NCBI RefSeq assembly: GCF_011634895.1
Contig: NZ_SIRR01000012.1
Coordinates: 124,001-188,000 of the forward strand
Direction: 5' to 3'
Source: Rheinheimera pleomorphica
GTDB taxonomy: Bacteria > Pseudomonadota > Gammaproteobacteria > Enterobacterales > Alteromonadaceae
Length of the DNA stretch: 64,000 bases
Within the stretch, counting starts at the first letter, position 1, and every line of letters begins with the position of its first letter. The notes beneath the pieces were generated by a model that was not told the origin of the DNA, ran no database searches, and saw only the letters and a list, made by a program, of their open reading frames with translations. The position numbers were made by a program, and so were the translations under genes. Positions 17,533 to 27,574 of this stretch are shown here, piece after piece.

Positions 17533-18081
17533 ATGTTAAAAAATTCACAATCTCGTTATGGCATGGTCAGTATTGTTGTGCATTGGCTGGTCGCTGCCAC
17601 CGTATTTGGCTTGTTTGCGGTTGGTTTTTGGATGGTTGACCTGAGCTATTACAGCAGCTGGTACCGCACTGCACCGCATTGGCATAAAAGCGTCGGTATG
17701 TTGCTGGCAATGGTAATGCTGTTTCGCCTGTTATGGCGTTTTATCAGCCCGCCACCTGCGCCTGTAGCATCGCATAAAAGCTGGGAGAGATTAACTGCCG
17801 TTGTCGTTCAGTTGGCCTTATATCTTGGTATTACGCTGTTAGTGATAACAGGATATCTGATATCAACCGAAGATGGCCGGCCGGTGCAGGTATTTGGCTG
17901 GTTTGACGTGCCGGCACTGGGGCAATTATTTAACAATCAGGCAGATATTGCTGGTGTGATCCATGAATATACCGCTTACACCTTGATCAGTCTGGCTGTG
18001 CTGCATGGCCTGGCAGCGGTTAAGCACCATGTTATTGATAAAGACGCTACGCTAAAACGTATGTTTGGACGTAAACCTTAA
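17533..18081 (+). CDS. Cytochrome b561 (CybB-like)
   Basis: 182 aa with four hydrophobic segments, the layout of bacterial cytochrome b561 inner-membrane di-haem proteins. Candidate haem-binding histidines are His17 (VVHWLV), His49/His51 (PHWHKSVG), a HEYTAY histidine near 140 and the [10 protein letters not shown] cluster near 160. The family passes electrons between ubiquinol and periplasmic acceptors; in E. coli CybB reacts with superoxide. AGGAG precedes the ATG. The next gene, encoding a periplasmic YceI protein, starts 13 bp after the stop. This is a recurrent pairing (yceJ-yceI in E. coli), suggesting one unit. Confidence 0.9.
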   Translation: MLKNSQSRYGMVSIVVHWLVAATVFGLFAVGFWMVDLSYYSSWYRTAPHWHKSVGMLLAMVMLFRLLWRFISPPPAPVASHKSWERLTAVVVQLALYLGITLLVITGYLISTEDGRPVQVFGWFDVPALGQLFNNQADIAGVIHEYTAYTLISLAVLHGLAAVKHHVIDKDATLKRMFGRKP

Positions 18082-18094
18082 CCCGGAGATAACA

Positions 18095-18664
18095 ATGAAA
18101 AAACTTTTACTGGCCGCGTCAATGGCGGCGATGATGGCCGCGCCGGCCCAGGCTGCTGACTATGTCATTGATACACAGGGCGCCCATGCCTTTGTGCAGT
18201 TTAAAATAAGCCATCTGGGCTATAGCTGGCTATATGGCCGTTTTAACACCTTTTCCGGTGATTTTAGCTATGACGCAGCCAAATTAACCGATGCAAAAAT
18301 TCAACTGACTATTGATACCGCCAGCGTGGATTCAAATCACGCTGAGCGCGATAAACACCTGCGCAGCGCTGACTTTTTAAATGTCAGCAAGCACCCTAAA
18401 GCGACTTTTGTCAGCACCAAGGTGGTCCCCAAAGCCGGTGAGGCCTTTGATCTATACGGTAATCTGACATTAAACGGCGTAACCAAAGAAGTGATTATTG
18501 CCGCAGAGAAGTTAGGTGAGGGCAAAGATCCCTGGGGCGGCTACCGGGCGGGTTTTGCCGGTACAACAACCTTAACCTTAAAAGACTTTGCCATTAACAC
18601 TGACTTAGGTCCGGCCTCTGCCACTGTGCAACTGGATTTAACGGTGGAAGGTATTCGCCAGTAA
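18095..18664 (+). CDS. yceI: YceI-family periplasmic protein
   Basis: 189 aa starting at MKKLLLAAS; an in-frame start 30 nt upstream would spoil the signal peptide and overlap the previous gene. The signal peptide ends AQA before ADYV. The mature part shows the YceI lipocalin-like barrel pattern: [25 protein letters not shown], the [19 protein letters not shown] motif near 85, and the [11 protein letters not shown] segment near 170. YceI proteins bind polyisoprenoids such as ubiquinone-8. AGCCCGGAGAT precedes the start. Co-occurrence with cytochrome b561 suggests quinone-linked redox work in the periplasm. Confidence 0.92.
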   Translation: MKKLLLAASMAAMMAAPAQAADYVIDTQGAHAFVQFKISHLGYSWLYGRFNTFSGDFSYDAAKLTDAKIQLTIDTASVDSNHAERDKHLRSADFLNVSKHPKATFVSTKVVPKAGEAFDLYGNLTLNGVTKEVIIAAEKLGEGKDPWGGYRAGFAGTTTLTLKDFAINTDLGPASATVQLDLTVEGIRQ

Positions 18665-18690
18665 ATATACGTAATACAGAGCGGGAAATA

Positions 18691-19719
18691 TCAGCTTTCC
18701 TGCTCTGTATTGCCGGTTGCGGCTTCTGTTGCTGGCAGTTCAGGTGCGGTAGCTGTTTTGGACTTTAATGCACTTAATAAACTGAGCAAAATCAGGTTAA
18801 ATTCTTCCTCCTCAACTTGCACATTGGTTAGACTGCCAACCAGTAGCGTCGCTTCAAAGTTATCGCCGGTACGATACATTAACTGGGCCAAACGTAACTT
18901 AGCCCAGGGCAGGGTTTTGTTTTCGCTGTCCTGATAAAACGCCACATACTGCTGCAGCGCTTTAATACCCAGCTCTGCGTCCTGATCGGCAATCACCGCT
19001 AAGCGGCCAATATGGTACAGCGCATTATATTTATCGGTTAAGTCGGTGGCATAGTCAGCGGCCTGGCTATAGCTGACAAACGCTGCCTCATACGCCTGAA
19101 GCTCATTCTGGATTTGCGCCTTACGCGCCAGTAAACGGGCTGTTGGCGGGTTGGGCATCATCTTTTCCAGCAAGGCCAGCGCTTCGGTCGGCTTTTTCTC
19201 GTTCAGCAAAATCCGGCTTTGCGCCAGTAATGCCTGCGCCGGGTTTTCCTGTGCCAGTTGCTGTGCCATTTCTGCGGCCAGGGCTTTATCACCGCCAGCG
19301 GCAGCCGGTGCTATGCTATAAAAATCAATTAATGCCTGGCGGGCCGCAAAATGGTCGGGCTTAAGGGTTACGGCTTGTTGTAGCAAGGCTACACCCCGGG
19401 CCGCGCGCTCTTTAGCCGCAAACACATTGCCATCGCTGGCCAGGCGAATTTTACTCAGCCCAGCCAAATAATTCAGCTCGCTGTTATTGGGAAACTGCTC
19501 AATGGCATAGTTGAGTAAGGTATTGGCATCTTCCAGACGCTGTTGGCTAATCAGGGCCTTGGCATAAATAACCAATAAACCGTCTTGTTGTTTGTAGTCT
19601 TGCTGCTGTACCAACTGGTGTTCCAGTTCGGAAAACTGAGATTTCGCCAACAATTGTTCATAGTGCGATAGATTAGACGGTGCCGCAGATACCGCTAACA
19701 GTAATAACAGCGCTTTCAA
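18691..19719 (-). CDS. Secreted tetratricopeptide-repeat protein
   Basis: 342 aa. A short hydrophobic N-terminus (KALLLLLAVSAAPS) looks like a signal peptide. Helical repeats with TPR spacing follow: about 45-80 (LEDANTLLNYAIEQFPNNSEL), 105-125 (ALLQQAVTLKPDHFAARQAL) and later pairs to about 300. The FYSIAPAAAGGDKALA segment near 135 is characteristic of a TPR subfamily of unknown function found beside other envelope genes. The last 30 residues are a low-complexity Ala/Thr/Glu tail. It probably acts as a periplasmic scaffold; partners are unknown. The gene is read alone, away from the nrd operon. Confidence 0.75.
   Translation of the reverse strand: MKALLLLLAVSAAPSNLSHYEQLLAKSQFSELEHQLVQQQDYKQQDGLLVIYAKALISQQRLEDANTLLNYAIEQFPNNSELNYLAGLSKIRLASDGNVFAAKERAARGVALLQQAVTLKPDHFAARQALIDFYSIAPAAAGGDKALAAEMAQQLAQENPAQALLAQSRILLNEKKPTEALALLEKMMPNPPTARLLARKAQIQNELQAYEAAFVSYSQAADYATDLTDKYNALYHIGRLAVIADQDAELGIKALQQYVAFYQDSENKTLPWAKLRLAQLMYRTGDNFEATLLVGSLTNVQVEEEEFNLILLSLLSALKSKTATAPELPATEAATGNTEQES
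18907..18914 (+). other. KOPS-like octamer (GGGCAGGG)
   Basis: Matches GGGNAGGG on the plus strand, pointing right towards dif. Confidence 0.5.
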
Positions 19720-19789
19720 AATTGATCTCCTTCAAGATCAGGGTGTCATAAGGCCAGTCTGCTGCAACTGCAGGCAAATTACCACCGGC

Positions 19790-20044
19790 TCAGGGAATTT
19801 CTATCTCAATATCTGTCAGCGGAATGCTACAGCAGGGTAAAAACTCCCCTTTGCGCACAAACGCCAGTGGTTCGTTCAGGTACTGTACTTCGCCCTGTAA
19901 CAGCTTACAACGGCAGGCACCGCAATAGCCTTGCCGGCAATGAAAATTAACCTGCAGCTTATGTTGCTCCAATGCGGTGAGTAAAGTGGGCGCAGTGCCA
20001 TCAAAGGCGATGGCACTGTTACCGCTTATTTTGACATTGGGCAT
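19790..20044 (-). CDS. yfaE: 2Fe-2S ferredoxin, NrdB cofactor maintenance
   Basis: 84 aa with the plant-type [2Fe-2S] ligand pattern CRQGYCGACRC plus a fourth cysteine in the LPCCS segment near 72. In E. coli YfaE, encoded directly after nrdB, supplies electrons to rebuild the diferric-tyrosyl radical of NrdB. Here it also lies 8 bp after nrdB on the same strand, which supports the same role. The length equals that of the E. coli protein. Confidence 0.92.
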   Translation of the reverse strand: MPNVKISGNSAIAFDGTAPTLLTALEQHKLQVNFHCRQGYCGACRCKLLQGEVQYLNEPLAFVRKGEFLPCCSIPLTDIEIEIP

Positions 20045-20052
20045 TGCCGGGC

Positions 20053-21183
20053 TTACAGGTCGAAGTCGCCGAAGTCGCCACCATCAACTTCATTATCTAT
20101 CTGACCAACCAGATAAGAGCTGATCTCCGCTTCTTGCGGTGCTACCTGCACGTTGTCAGATACCAGCCAGGTGTTGATCCACGGGATCGGGTTTTGCGTG
20201 GTGGAGAAAATGGGCTTTAAACCAATCGCCTGCATCCGGCTGTTAGTAATATATTCCACATACTGGCATAAGATGTCTTTGTTCAGGCCAATCATAGAGC
20301 CATCTTTAAATAAGAATTCTGCCCAGTCTTTTTCCTGCTCGGCCGCTTTGCGAAAAATAGCATAGGCTTCTTCTTCACATTCTTTGGCAATTTGAGCCAT
20401 TTGCGGGTCGTCATCGCCGGCGGCCATAATATTCAGCATATGCTGGGTGCCGGTCAGGTGCAGTGCTTCATCGCGGGCGATCAGACGGATAATTTTCGCG
20501 TTACCCTCCATCAGCTCTCGTTCGGCAAAGGCAAAGCTACAGGCAAAGCTGACATAGAAGCGGATAGCTTCGAGCACGTTAACTGACATCACACATAAAT
20601 ACAGCCGGCGTTTTAGCTCGTACAGGCTGATATTCTGGCTTTCGCCATTAATAGTGTGGTTGCCTTCACCGCAGCGCTGGTACAAATTAACGCCGTCGAT
20701 CAGCGCATCGTAGTAACGTGTCACGTCTTCGGCGCGCTGCAGGATCTTTTCGTTCAGCATAATATCGTCGAACACTTTGTGTGGCTCTGCGCTGATATTA
20801 CGCACGATATGGGTGTAGCTGCGGCTGTGAATGGTTTCACTAAAGGCCCAGGTTTCAATCCAGGTTTCCAGTTCCGGCAGTGACACTATCGGCAAAAACG
20901 CCACATTCGGTGAGCGGCCCTGTACCGAGTCGAGCAGGGTTTGATATTTCAGATTACTGATAAAAATATGCTTTTCATGCTCGGGCAAATTCTGGTAATC
21001 GATGCGGTCTTTACTGACATCCACTTCTTCCGGGCGCCAGAAAAAACTCAACTGTTTTTCAATCAGTTTTTCAAAGATACCGTATTTTTGCTGATCATAA
21101 CGGGAAATGTTTACCGGGTTGCCAAAGAACATCGGCTCTTTTAATTGATCGTTTATTTGTCGGTTAAAGGTTGTGTACGCCAT
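20053..21183 (-). CDS. nrdB: Class Ia ribonucleoside-diphosphate reductase, beta subunit
   Basis: 376 aa from MAYTTF, identical in length to E. coli NrdB; an ATG two codons upstream is also possible. Near-identical family blocks are seen: the [12 protein letters not shown]-terminus, [30 protein letters not shown] (with iron-ligand Glu and His) and [16 protein letters not shown], then [17 protein letters not shown] with further iron ligands. The C-terminal tail, which docks to NrdA, is present. It carries the diiron-tyrosyl radical centre used for dNTP synthesis. It lies between nrdA (71 bp upstream) and yfaE in one operon controlled from the nrdA promoter. Confidence 0.97.
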   Translation of the reverse strand: MAYTTFNRQINDQLKEPMFFGNPVNISRYDQQKYGIFEKLIEKQLSFFWRPEEVDVSKDRIDYQNLPEHEKHIFISNLKYQTLLDSVQGRSPNVAFLPIVSLPELETWIETWAFSETIHSRSYTHIVRNISAEPHKVFDDIMLNEKILQRAEDVTRYYDALIDGVNLYQRCGEGNHTINGESQNISLYELKRRLYLCVMSVNVLEAIRFYVSFACSFAFAERELMEGNAKIIRLIARDEALHLTGTQHMLNIMAAGDDDPQMAQIAKECEEEAYAIFRKAAEQEKDWAEFLFKDGSMIGLNKDILCQYVEYITNSRMQAIGLKPIFSTTQNPIPWINTWLVSDNVQVAPQEAEISSYLVGQIDNEVDGGDFGDFDL

Positions 21184-21253
21184 GGCCACTTCTTGTCCTA
21201 ACAGGAATGTTATACAAACTACGGGCTACTGCTGTAGCCCGTTTACTGTCTGA

Positions 21254-23539
21254 TTAAATTTTACAGGCACCGCCAGCACAGCCATCGTCTGCTGCCTCCG
21301 GTTTGATGTCGTCTTGTATATCAGCGGCACCATCGCGGGTATTGTGGTAGTACATCGTTTTTACGCCCAGCTTATAGGCCGACAGCAAGTCTTGCAGTAA
21401 TAGCTTCATCGGCACCTTACCACCGTCAAATTTGTTCGGATCGTAGTTGGTATTAGCAGAGATAGTCTGATCGACAAATTTCTGCATTATGGCAACCAAG
21501 GTGAGATAACCGGTGTTGTTCGGAATATCCCACAGCAGCTCGTACTGATCTTTTAAGCGCTCGTACTCGGGCACTACCTGTTTTAAAATGCCGTCTTTAC
21601 TGGCTTTAACACTGATATGACCGCGTGGTGGCTCAATACCATTGGTCGCATTGGAGATTTGCGATGAGGTTTCTGACGGCATTAAGGCTGACAGCGTCGA
21701 GTTACGCAGACCATGCGTGGTAATGTCTTTACGCAGCTGCTCCCAATCCAGTTGCAGTGGCTCCTGGCACACTTTATCCAGATCTTTTTTGTAGGTATCA
21801 ATCGGTAAGATACCTTCGGCATAGGTGGTTTCGTTAAATTTCGGGCAAGCGCCAAATTCCTGTGCCAGTTTGTTTGAGGCTTTTAGCAGATAATACTGTA
21901 TAGCTTCAAAAGTACGGTGGGTCAGGCCATTGGCTGAACCATCTGAATATTTCACGCCATTCTTCGCCAGGTAATAAGCGTAGTTAATCACACCCACGCC
22001 TAAGGTACGGCGGTTGATCGAGGCATGAAACGCTGCAGGAATAGGGTAGTCCTGATAATCCAGCAGGCTATCAAGTGAGCGTACAGCTAATTCGGCCAGC
22101 TCTTCCAGCTCAGATAAGTTCTCAATAGCGCCTAAATTAAACGCAGAAAGCGTACACAGCGCAATTTCGCCTTCAGGATCGTTGACATCATTCAGCGGTT
22201 TGGTGGGCAGCGCAATTTCCAGACACAGGTTACTCTGGCGTACCGGAGCAAATTTGGGGTTAAACGGGCTGTGTGTATTGCAGTGATCGACGTTTTGCAG
22301 ATAAATACGGCCGGTACTGGCACGTTCTTGCATAAACAACGTAAACAGCTCCAGTGCTTTTAAGCGTTTTTTCCGGATACTGCTATCGGCTTCATACTTA
22401 ACATATAGCTGCTCAAACTTTTCCTGATCTTCAAAGAAGGCATCATACAAGCCAGGCACGTCAGACGGGCTGAACAGGGTGATGTAATCGTCTTTAATTA
22501 AGCGGGTATACATCAGGCGGTTAAACTGCACGCCGTAATCTAAGTGACGTACCCGGTTTTCTTCGACACCGCGGTTGTTTTTCAGTACCAGCAGAGATTC
22601 AACTTCCAAATGCCACAGCGGATAGAACAAGGTGGCTGCTCCACCGCGCACGCCACCTTGTGAGCAGCTTTTCACTGCCGTTTGGAAGTGCTTATAAAAC
22701 GGAATACAACCGGTGTGGAAGGCTTCGCCATTGCGAATGGGGCTGCCCAGTGCACGAATACGGCCAGCGTTAATACCAATACCGGCACGTTGGCTAACGT
22801 ATTTTACGATAGCGCTGGAGGTGGCATTGATGGAGTCTAAGCTGTCACCACACTCGATCAGTACGCACGAGCTGAACTGACGGGTAGGGGTACGCACACC
22901 AGACATGATCGGTGTTGGCAACGACAACTTAAACAGAGAGCAGGCATCATAAAAACGGCGTACATAATCAAGCCGGGTAGCTTTGGGGTAATTGGCAAAC
23001 AAACACGCCGCGACCAGCATATACAGGAACTGCGCGCTTTCGTAAATTTCACCGCTGACCCGGTTTTGTACCAGGTATTTTCCTTCCAGCTGTTTTACGG
23101 CGGCATAGCTAAAATTCAGATCACGGCTGTGGTCAATATAGCTATTTAACGTATCAAGCTCTTCGCGGCTGTAGTCGGCCAGAATGTGTGCGTCGTAGCG
23201 CTTCGCCTCCACCATTTTGACAACCTGATCATACAGATGCGGTGGCTCAAACTGGCCATAGGCTTTTTTACGCAGGTGGAATACCGCCAGACGCGCTGCC
23301 AGGTATTGATAATCCGGCGTGTCTTTTGAGATTAAATCCGCAGCCGCTTTGATAATGGTTTCGTGAATATCTTCACTTTTAATGCCATCGTAAAACTGAA
23401 TATGCGATTTCAGTTCAACCTGTGATACCGACACATTTGACAGGCCTTCAGCGGCCCAGGTGATAACACGGTGAATTTTGTCCAGATCTAAAGGTTCACG
23501 CCGGCCATCCCGTTTAGTTACAAAAAGAGCTTGTGTCAT
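21254..23539 (-). CDS. nrdA: Class Ia ribonucleoside-diphosphate reductase, alpha subunit
   Basis: 761 aa, the same length as the E. coli enzyme. The N-terminal ATP-cone regulatory domain starts with VTKRDGRREPLDLDKIHRVI. Active-site blocks follow, including FSSCVLIECGDSLDSINATSS (first redox Cys), CNTHSPF, NLCLEIALPT and ALCTLSAFNLG (catalytic Cys region). The redox-active C-terminal pair is in the last residues (DGCAGGACKI). It converts NDPs to dNDPs with NrdB. Two NrdR boxes lie upstream, so dATP/ATP-sensing repression is expected in addition to allosteric control. Confidence 0.97.
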   Translation of the reverse strand: MTQALFVTKRDGRREPLDLDKIHRVITWAAEGLSNVSVSQVELKSHIQFYDGIKSEDIHETIIKAAADLISKDTPDYQYLAARLAVFHLRKKAYGQFEPPHLYDQVVKMVEAKRYDAHILADYSREELDTLNSYIDHSRDLNFSYAAVKQLEGKYLVQNRVSGEIYESAQFLYMLVAACLFANYPKATRLDYVRRFYDACSLFKLSLPTPIMSGVRTPTRQFSSCVLIECGDSLDSINATSSAIVKYVSQRAGIGINAGRIRALGSPIRNGEAFHTGCIPFYKHFQTAVKSCSQGGVRGGAATLFYPLWHLEVESLLVLKNNRGVEENRVRHLDYGVQFNRLMYTRLIKDDYITLFSPSDVPGLYDAFFEDQEKFEQLYVKYEADSSIRKKRLKALELFTLFMQERASTGRIYLQNVDHCNTHSPFNPKFAPVRQSNLCLEIALPTKPLNDVNDPEGEIALCTLSAFNLGAIENLSELEELAELAVRSLDSLLDYQDYPIPAAFHASINRRTLGVGVINYAYYLAKNGVKYSDGSANGLTHRTFEAIQYYLLKASNKLAQEFGACPKFNETTYAEGILPIDTYKKDLDKVCQEPLQLDWEQLRKDITTHGLRNSTLSALMPSETSSQISNATNGIEPPRGHISVKASKDGILKQVVPEYERLKDQYELLWDIPNNTGYLTLVAIMQKFVDQTISANTNYDPNKFDGGKVPMKLLLQDLLSAYKLGVKTMYYHNTRDGAADIQDDIKPEAADDGCAGGACKI
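22882..22889 (+). other. KOPS-like octamer (GGGTAGGG)
   Basis: Matches GGGNAGGG on the plus strand, pointing right towards dif. Confidence 0.5.
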
Positions 23540-23627
23540 TGCTGCAGATTTCCATTTCGGTTGTTATGCATGGTTAGTTAGCCATGTAGCGCACGGCCAT
23601 ATTACCAGCAGCTATTGTTGCTTAATT

Positions 23628-23643
23628 ACACAACATATAGGTG
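23628..23643 (-). promoter_or_regulatory. NrdR box, promoter-proximal
   Basis: ACACAACATATAGGTG matches the palindromic NrdR consensus (ACAC-A/T-ATATAT-A/T-GTGT) at 12 of 16 positions. It is spaced exactly 31 bp from the second box, as known NrdR box pairs are. Confidence 0.8.
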
Positions 23644-23658
23644 CTTTTGAGAAAGTGA

Positions 23659-23674
23659 TCACAAGATAGTGTGG
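23659..23674 (-). promoter_or_regulatory. NrdR box, promoter-distal
   Basis: TCACAAGATAGTGTGG, 12 of 16 consensus positions. A possible minus-strand -10 (TATCTT, 23663-23668) lies inside it, with TTGCAA 17 bp upstream as a weak -35, so NrdR binding would block RNA polymerase. Confidence 0.78.
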
Positions 23675-23838
23675 ATCTGGTTTTTTTGCAAGGCTTGACA
23701 AGGTGGAAAAAATGGCACTGAAAGACGGCGTTAGTAGCTGCTAACCACGTCGCTAGTGTGCAAAGATAGCCGCCAGCGACGCAAGCTTTTTTTCCATATA
23801 AATTTATTTGTTCTATCAATATTTTTTTTATATCTCAT

Positions 23839-23877
23839 CGCTATTTAAGTGCTGATTAAAGCAGCACTTAAATAGCG
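23839..23877. repeat. Perfect 16-bp hairpin between ubiG and the nrdA promoter
   Basis: CGCTATTTAAGTGCTG (23839-23854), a 7-nt loop, and CAGCACTTAAATAGCG (23862-23877). It lies just after the ubiG stop on the minus strand and could end ubiG transcription. However, neither strand has a proper U-run after it. The rest of the 364-bp gap holds only the NrdR/promoter region of nrdA. Confidence 0.75.
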
Positions 23878-23903
23878 CCGCCAGCTTATTCAGTCTTGCA
23901 CTG

Positions 23904-24629
23904 CTACAGTGGTTTGCGCGCGACAACGATATAATTAACGTCCAGGCCGGGGCCAATTTTAAAGCTTTCATTCAGTGGGTTAAAGTGCAACCCTGTCGCA
24001 TCTACCAGTTCCAGTCCGGCGTGTTCGATAAACTGCATCAACTGAGAGGGTCGGATAAATTTACTAAACTCGTGTGTCCCCTTAGGGACCAGCTTCAATA
24101 CCTGCTCGGCACCGATAATCGCCAGCAAATAGGCCTTAGCGGTTTTATTTAGTGTAGAAAAAAACAAGGTTGCGCCGGGTTTGGCTAAATCAGCACACGC
24201 CTGGATCACGGACATCGGCTCGGGCACATGCTCCAGCATTTCCATACAGGTTACGACATCAAACTGCGCCGCATGGGTTAATGCATGTTGCTCAGCGGTG
24301 GCTTGCTGATAATTCACTTCTACGCCGGCTTCTAGCGCATGCAACCTGGCAACATTAAGGGAATCACTGGCCATATCGAGCCCGGTTACGACAGCACCGC
24401 AGCGCGCCATGCTTTCTGCCAGAATACCGCCACCACAACCAATATCGATAACCTGCTTGCCAAACAATCCTTGCAGCTCATCACTGATGTAACTCAGACG
24501 TACCGGGTTAAGTAAATGCAAGGGTTTAAACTCACCGGCAGGATCCCACCAACGTGAGGCAATATCATTAAACTTGGCGATCTCTGCGGCATCTACATTT
24601 GGGCTTGTGTGTTTTACGTCTGCGGTCAT
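23904..24629 (-). CDS. ubiG: Ubiquinone biosynthesis O-methyltransferase
   Basis: 241 aa, class I SAM-dependent methyltransferase that performs both O-methylations of ubiquinone synthesis. The N-terminal motif [24 protein letters not shown] is diagnostic of UbiG. SAM-binding motif I is [13 protein letters not shown] near 61, motif II/post-I is VTGLDMA, and CMEMLEHVP lies near 128. The C-terminal membrane-contact region ([13 protein letters not shown]) is intact. It is divergent from gyrA across 187 bp, an arrangement also found in many related gammaproteobacteria. Confidence 0.96.
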   Translation of the reverse strand: MTADVKHTSPNVDAAEIAKFNDIASRWWDPAGEFKPLHLLNPVRLSYISDELQGLFGKQVIDIGCGGGILAESMARCGAVVTGLDMASDSLNVARLHALEAGVEVNYQQATAEQHALTHAAQFDVVTCMEMLEHVPEPMSVIQACADLAKPGATLFFSTLNKTAKAYLLAIIGAEQVLKLVPKGTHEFSKFIRPSQLMQFIEHAGLELVDATGLHFNPLNESFKIGPGLDVNYIVVARKPL

Positions 24630-24733
24630 AGCGGTATCCGTTCGTTTTTGCGCATTATAAAGCCTTGATCCGTTTGAGCAATGCCATCGCTAAATTTGCC
24701 GTGCATTTGGGACATGGCAAGCGTCATTTTCTG

Positions 24734-24742
24734 TGTTAGAAT
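24734..24742 (+). promoter_or_regulatory. Extended -10 promoter for gyrA
   Basis: TG-T-TAGAAT lies 75 nt upstream of the gyrA ATG, with no convincing -35. This position and form resemble other supercoiling-sensitive gyrA promoters, but that regulation is inference. Confidence 0.5.
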
Positions 24743-24816
24743 CCTGCGTTGTCTCGCGCTCTATAACATCGACAAAAGCGAGTTATCTATCTGATTTTAA
24801 GGGAAATTAGCGTTTT

Positions 24817-27435
24817 ATGACAGATCTGGCCAGAGAAATAGTTCCTATCAATATCGAAGACGAATTGAAAAATTCGTACCTCGATTACGCCATGAGCGTT
24901 ATTGTTGGCCGCGCCTTACCGGACGTAAGGGATGGTTTAAAGCCGGTACACCGTCGCGTATTGTTCGCGATGAAGGAACTGGGCAATGACTGGAACAAAG
25001 CCTATAAAAAATCTGCCCGTGTTGTGGGTGACGTTATTGGTAAATATCACCCGCATGGTGACAGTGCCGTATACGACACTATCGTACGTATGGCGCAGCC
25101 GTTTTCACTGCGTTACATGCTGGTAGATGGTCAGGGTAACTTTGGTTCGATTGATGGCGACTCTGCTGCAGCGATGCGTTATACCGAAGTGCGCATGGCA
25201 CGTATTGCCCATGAGCTGCTGGCCGATTTGGATAAAGAAACGGTTGATTATGTGCCTAACTATGATGGCACAGAGCAAATTCCGGCGGTTATGCCAACTA
25301 AGGTGCCTAACTTATTAGTTAATGGCTCCAGCGGTATTGCTGTAGGTATGGCGACGAATATCCCGCCACATAATCTGACAGAAGTAATTGATGGCTGCTT
25401 GGCGCTAATCGCAAACCCGGATATCGAGCTGCATGAACTGATGCAGTACATCCCGGGCCCGGATTTCCCGACTGCAGCCATTATAAATGGCCGTAAAGGT
25501 ATTGAAGAAGCTTATCGTACTGGCCGTGGCAAGGTGTATATCCGTGCCAAGACTGAGGTGGAAACAGACGAGAAAACTGGCCGTGAAGCTATTATCGTTA
25601 ATGAAATTCCCTATCAGGTAAACAAAGCGCGTTTAATTGAAAAAATCGCCGAGCTGGTAAAAGAAAAACGTATTGAAGGTATCTCGGCACTGCGCGATGA
25701 GTCTGATAAAGACGGTATGCGCATTGTTATCGAGCTGAAACGCGGTGAGTCAACCGATGTGATGCTAAACCAGCTGTATGCCAATACCCAGATGCAAACG
25801 GTGTTTGGTATTAATATGGTGGCGCTGGATCAGGGCCAGCCGAAGCTGCTCAGCCTAAAAGAGATGCTACAGTGCTTTGTGCTGCACCGCCGTGAAGTGG
25901 TGACCCGCCGTACCGTATATGATTTACGCAAAGCACGCGACCGGGCCCATATCTTAGAAGGCCTGGCGATAGCGCTGGCCAATATCGATGAAATTATCGA
26001 GCTGATTAAAACCTCACCCAGCCCGTCAGAAGCTAAGCTACGCTTAGTTGATCGCGGTTGGCAGTTAGGCGATGTCAGTGCGATGTTAGAACGGGCGGGC
26101 CAGGATGCCGCACGGCCAGAATGGCTGGAAGCGCACTTTGGTATTCGCGACGGTAAATATTTCCTGACAGAGCAGCAGGCGCAAGCCATCTTAGATTTGC
26201 GTTTACATAAGCTGACCGGCCTTGAACACGAAAAAATTCTGGACGAGTACAAGCAACTGCTTGAGCTGATTGCAGAATTGTTACACATTCTGGCCAGCCC
26301 AGAGCGCTTAATGGAAGTGATCTGTGAAGAGTTAGAGGCAGTTAAAGCCCAATATGGCGATGCCCGCCGTACGGATATCCAGGACAATATGCTGGATATC
26401 AATATGGAAGACTTGATCACCGAAGAAGATGTAGTGGTTACCTTATCGCACTTAGGTTATGCCAAGTATCAGCCACTATCGGATTACGAAGCGCAGCGCC
26501 GTGGTGGTAAGGGTAAAGCCGCTACCACTGTAAAAGATGAAGACTTTGTTGATAAGCTATTGGTGGCCAGTACCCACGATACTATCTTGTGCTTCTCTAA
26601 CCGCGGCCGTCTGTACTGGATGAAGGTGTATCAATTGCCACTGGCCAGCCGTACCGCCCGCGGTAAGCCTATTGTTAACTTATTGCCGCTGGAAGAAGGC
26701 GAGCGTATTAACGCCATTCTGCCAGTGCGCGAGTACGCGGCCGATAAATATGTGTTTATGGCCACGGCCAACGGCACGGTGAAGAAAACGGCACTGACGG
26801 AATACTCGCGGCCACGTTCCAACGGCATTATTGCTGTTAACCTGAACGATGGTGACCGCTTAATCGGCGTTGGCATCACCGATGGCAACAATGAAATTAT
26901 GCTGTTCTCTGATGACGGGAAAGTCGTGCGCTTCACTGAAGATCAGGTACGCGGCATGGGCCGCACAGCCACCGGCGTGCGCGGTATTAAACTGCGTGAG
27001 GGCGGCTCAGTGGTATCATTAATCATTCCAAACGGTGACGGGCCTATCCTGACAGTAACGGAAAATGGTTATGGTAAACGCACAGCGCTAACGGAATATC
27101 CAGCCAAGAGCCGAGCAACTCAGGGTGTAGTATCGATTAAAGTGTCTGAGCGTAATGGCCTGGTCGTCGGTGCTGTACAGGTGAACGAACTGGATGAAAT
27201 CATGATGATTTCAAACAAGGGCACCTTAGTGCGTACCCGCGTCAATGAGGTATCCGAGGTCGGCCGTAATACCCAGGGCGTGATCCTGATCCGCACCGCC
27301 GAAAATGAAAAAGTGGTGGGCGTGGAGAAAATTGACGAAATTCAGGACGCAGAAGAGCTGGCTGCTGCAGAGGCAGAAAAAGCGGCTAACACTGCGTTGA
27401 CGGATACGCAGTTAGCGCAGGATGAAGAAGAGTAA
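24817..27435 (+). CDS. gyrA: DNA gyrase subunit A
   Basis: 872 aa. The breakage-reunion domain holds the catalytic tyrosine in [11 protein letters not shown] near residue 122. The quinolone-resistance region reads [11 protein letters not shown], so both resistance hot-spot residues (Ser83 and Asp87 in E. coli numbering) are wild type. The GyrA-box that starts the DNA-wrapping C-terminal domain is visible as QRRGGKGK near 560. Repeated blade motifs follow, and an acidic tail ends in DEEE. With GyrB (not in the window) it introduces negative supercoils. It has its own promoter and a terminator after the stop. Confidence 0.98.
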   Translation: MTDLAREIVPINIEDELKNSYLDYAMSVIVGRALPDVRDGLKPVHRRVLFAMKELGNDWNKAYKKSARVVGDVIGKYHPHGDSAVYDTIVRMAQPFSLRYMLVDGQGNFGSIDGDSAAAMRYTEVRMARIAHELLADLDKETVDYVPNYDGTEQIPAVMPTKVPNLLVNGSSGIAVGMATNIPPHNLTEVIDGCLALIANPDIELHELMQYIPGPDFPTAAIINGRKGIEEAYRTGRGKVYIRAKTEVETDEKTGREAIIVNEIPYQVNKARLIEKIAELVKEKRIEGISALRDESDKDGMRIVIELKRGESTDVMLNQLYANTQMQTVFGINMVALDQGQPKLLSLKEMLQCFVLHRREVVTRRTVYDLRKARDRAHILEGLAIALANIDEIIELIKTSPSPSEAKLRLVDRGWQLGDVSAMLERAGQDAARPEWLEAHFGIRDGKYFLTEQQAQAILDLRLHKLTGLEHEKILDEYKQLLELIAELLHILASPERLMEVICEELEAVKAQYGDARRTDIQDNMLDINMEDLITEEDVVVTLSHLGYAKYQPLSDYEAQRRGGKGKAATTVKDEDFVDKLLVASTHDTILCFSNRGRLYWMKVYQLPLASRTARGKPIVNLLPLEEGERINAILPVREYAADKYVFMATANGTVKKTALTEYSRPRSNGIIAVNLNDGDRLIGVGITDGNNEIMLFSDDGKVVRFTEDQVRGMGRTATGVRGIKLREGGSVVSLIIPNGDGPILTVTENGYGKRTALTEYPAKSRATQGVVSIKVSERNGLVVGAVQVNELDEIMMISNKGTLVRTRVNEVSEVGRNTQGVILIRTAENEKVVGVEKIDEIQDAEELAAAEAEKAANTALTDTQLAQDEEE

Positions 27436-27443
27436 CACCCAGA

Positions 27444-27477
27444 CAAAACGGGCGCTTCTGCGCTCGTTTTGCTTTTT
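27444..27477 (+). terminator. Terminator after gyrA
   Basis: CAAAACGGGCGC and GCGCTCGTTTTG (one G-T wobble) around a TTCT loop, followed by CTTTTT. Confidence 0.8.
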
Positions 27478-27574
27478 AGCCGTTGGTAATTTAAACAATA
27501 AGATCGGCTCTAGCCGGCATAAGTAGCAACCAGGCCAGTGAAATAAAACGCCAAATCAGGAGCGCGCAGTAAAG

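Noticed and set aside
25830-26420. 196-aa open frame opposite gyrA
   Set aside because: Shadow of a strongly coding gene; Ser/Arg-rich translation without motif.
24817-27435. Quinolone-resistance mutations in gyrA
   Set aside because: The Ser and Asp hot-spot residues are wild type ([11 protein letters not shown]).
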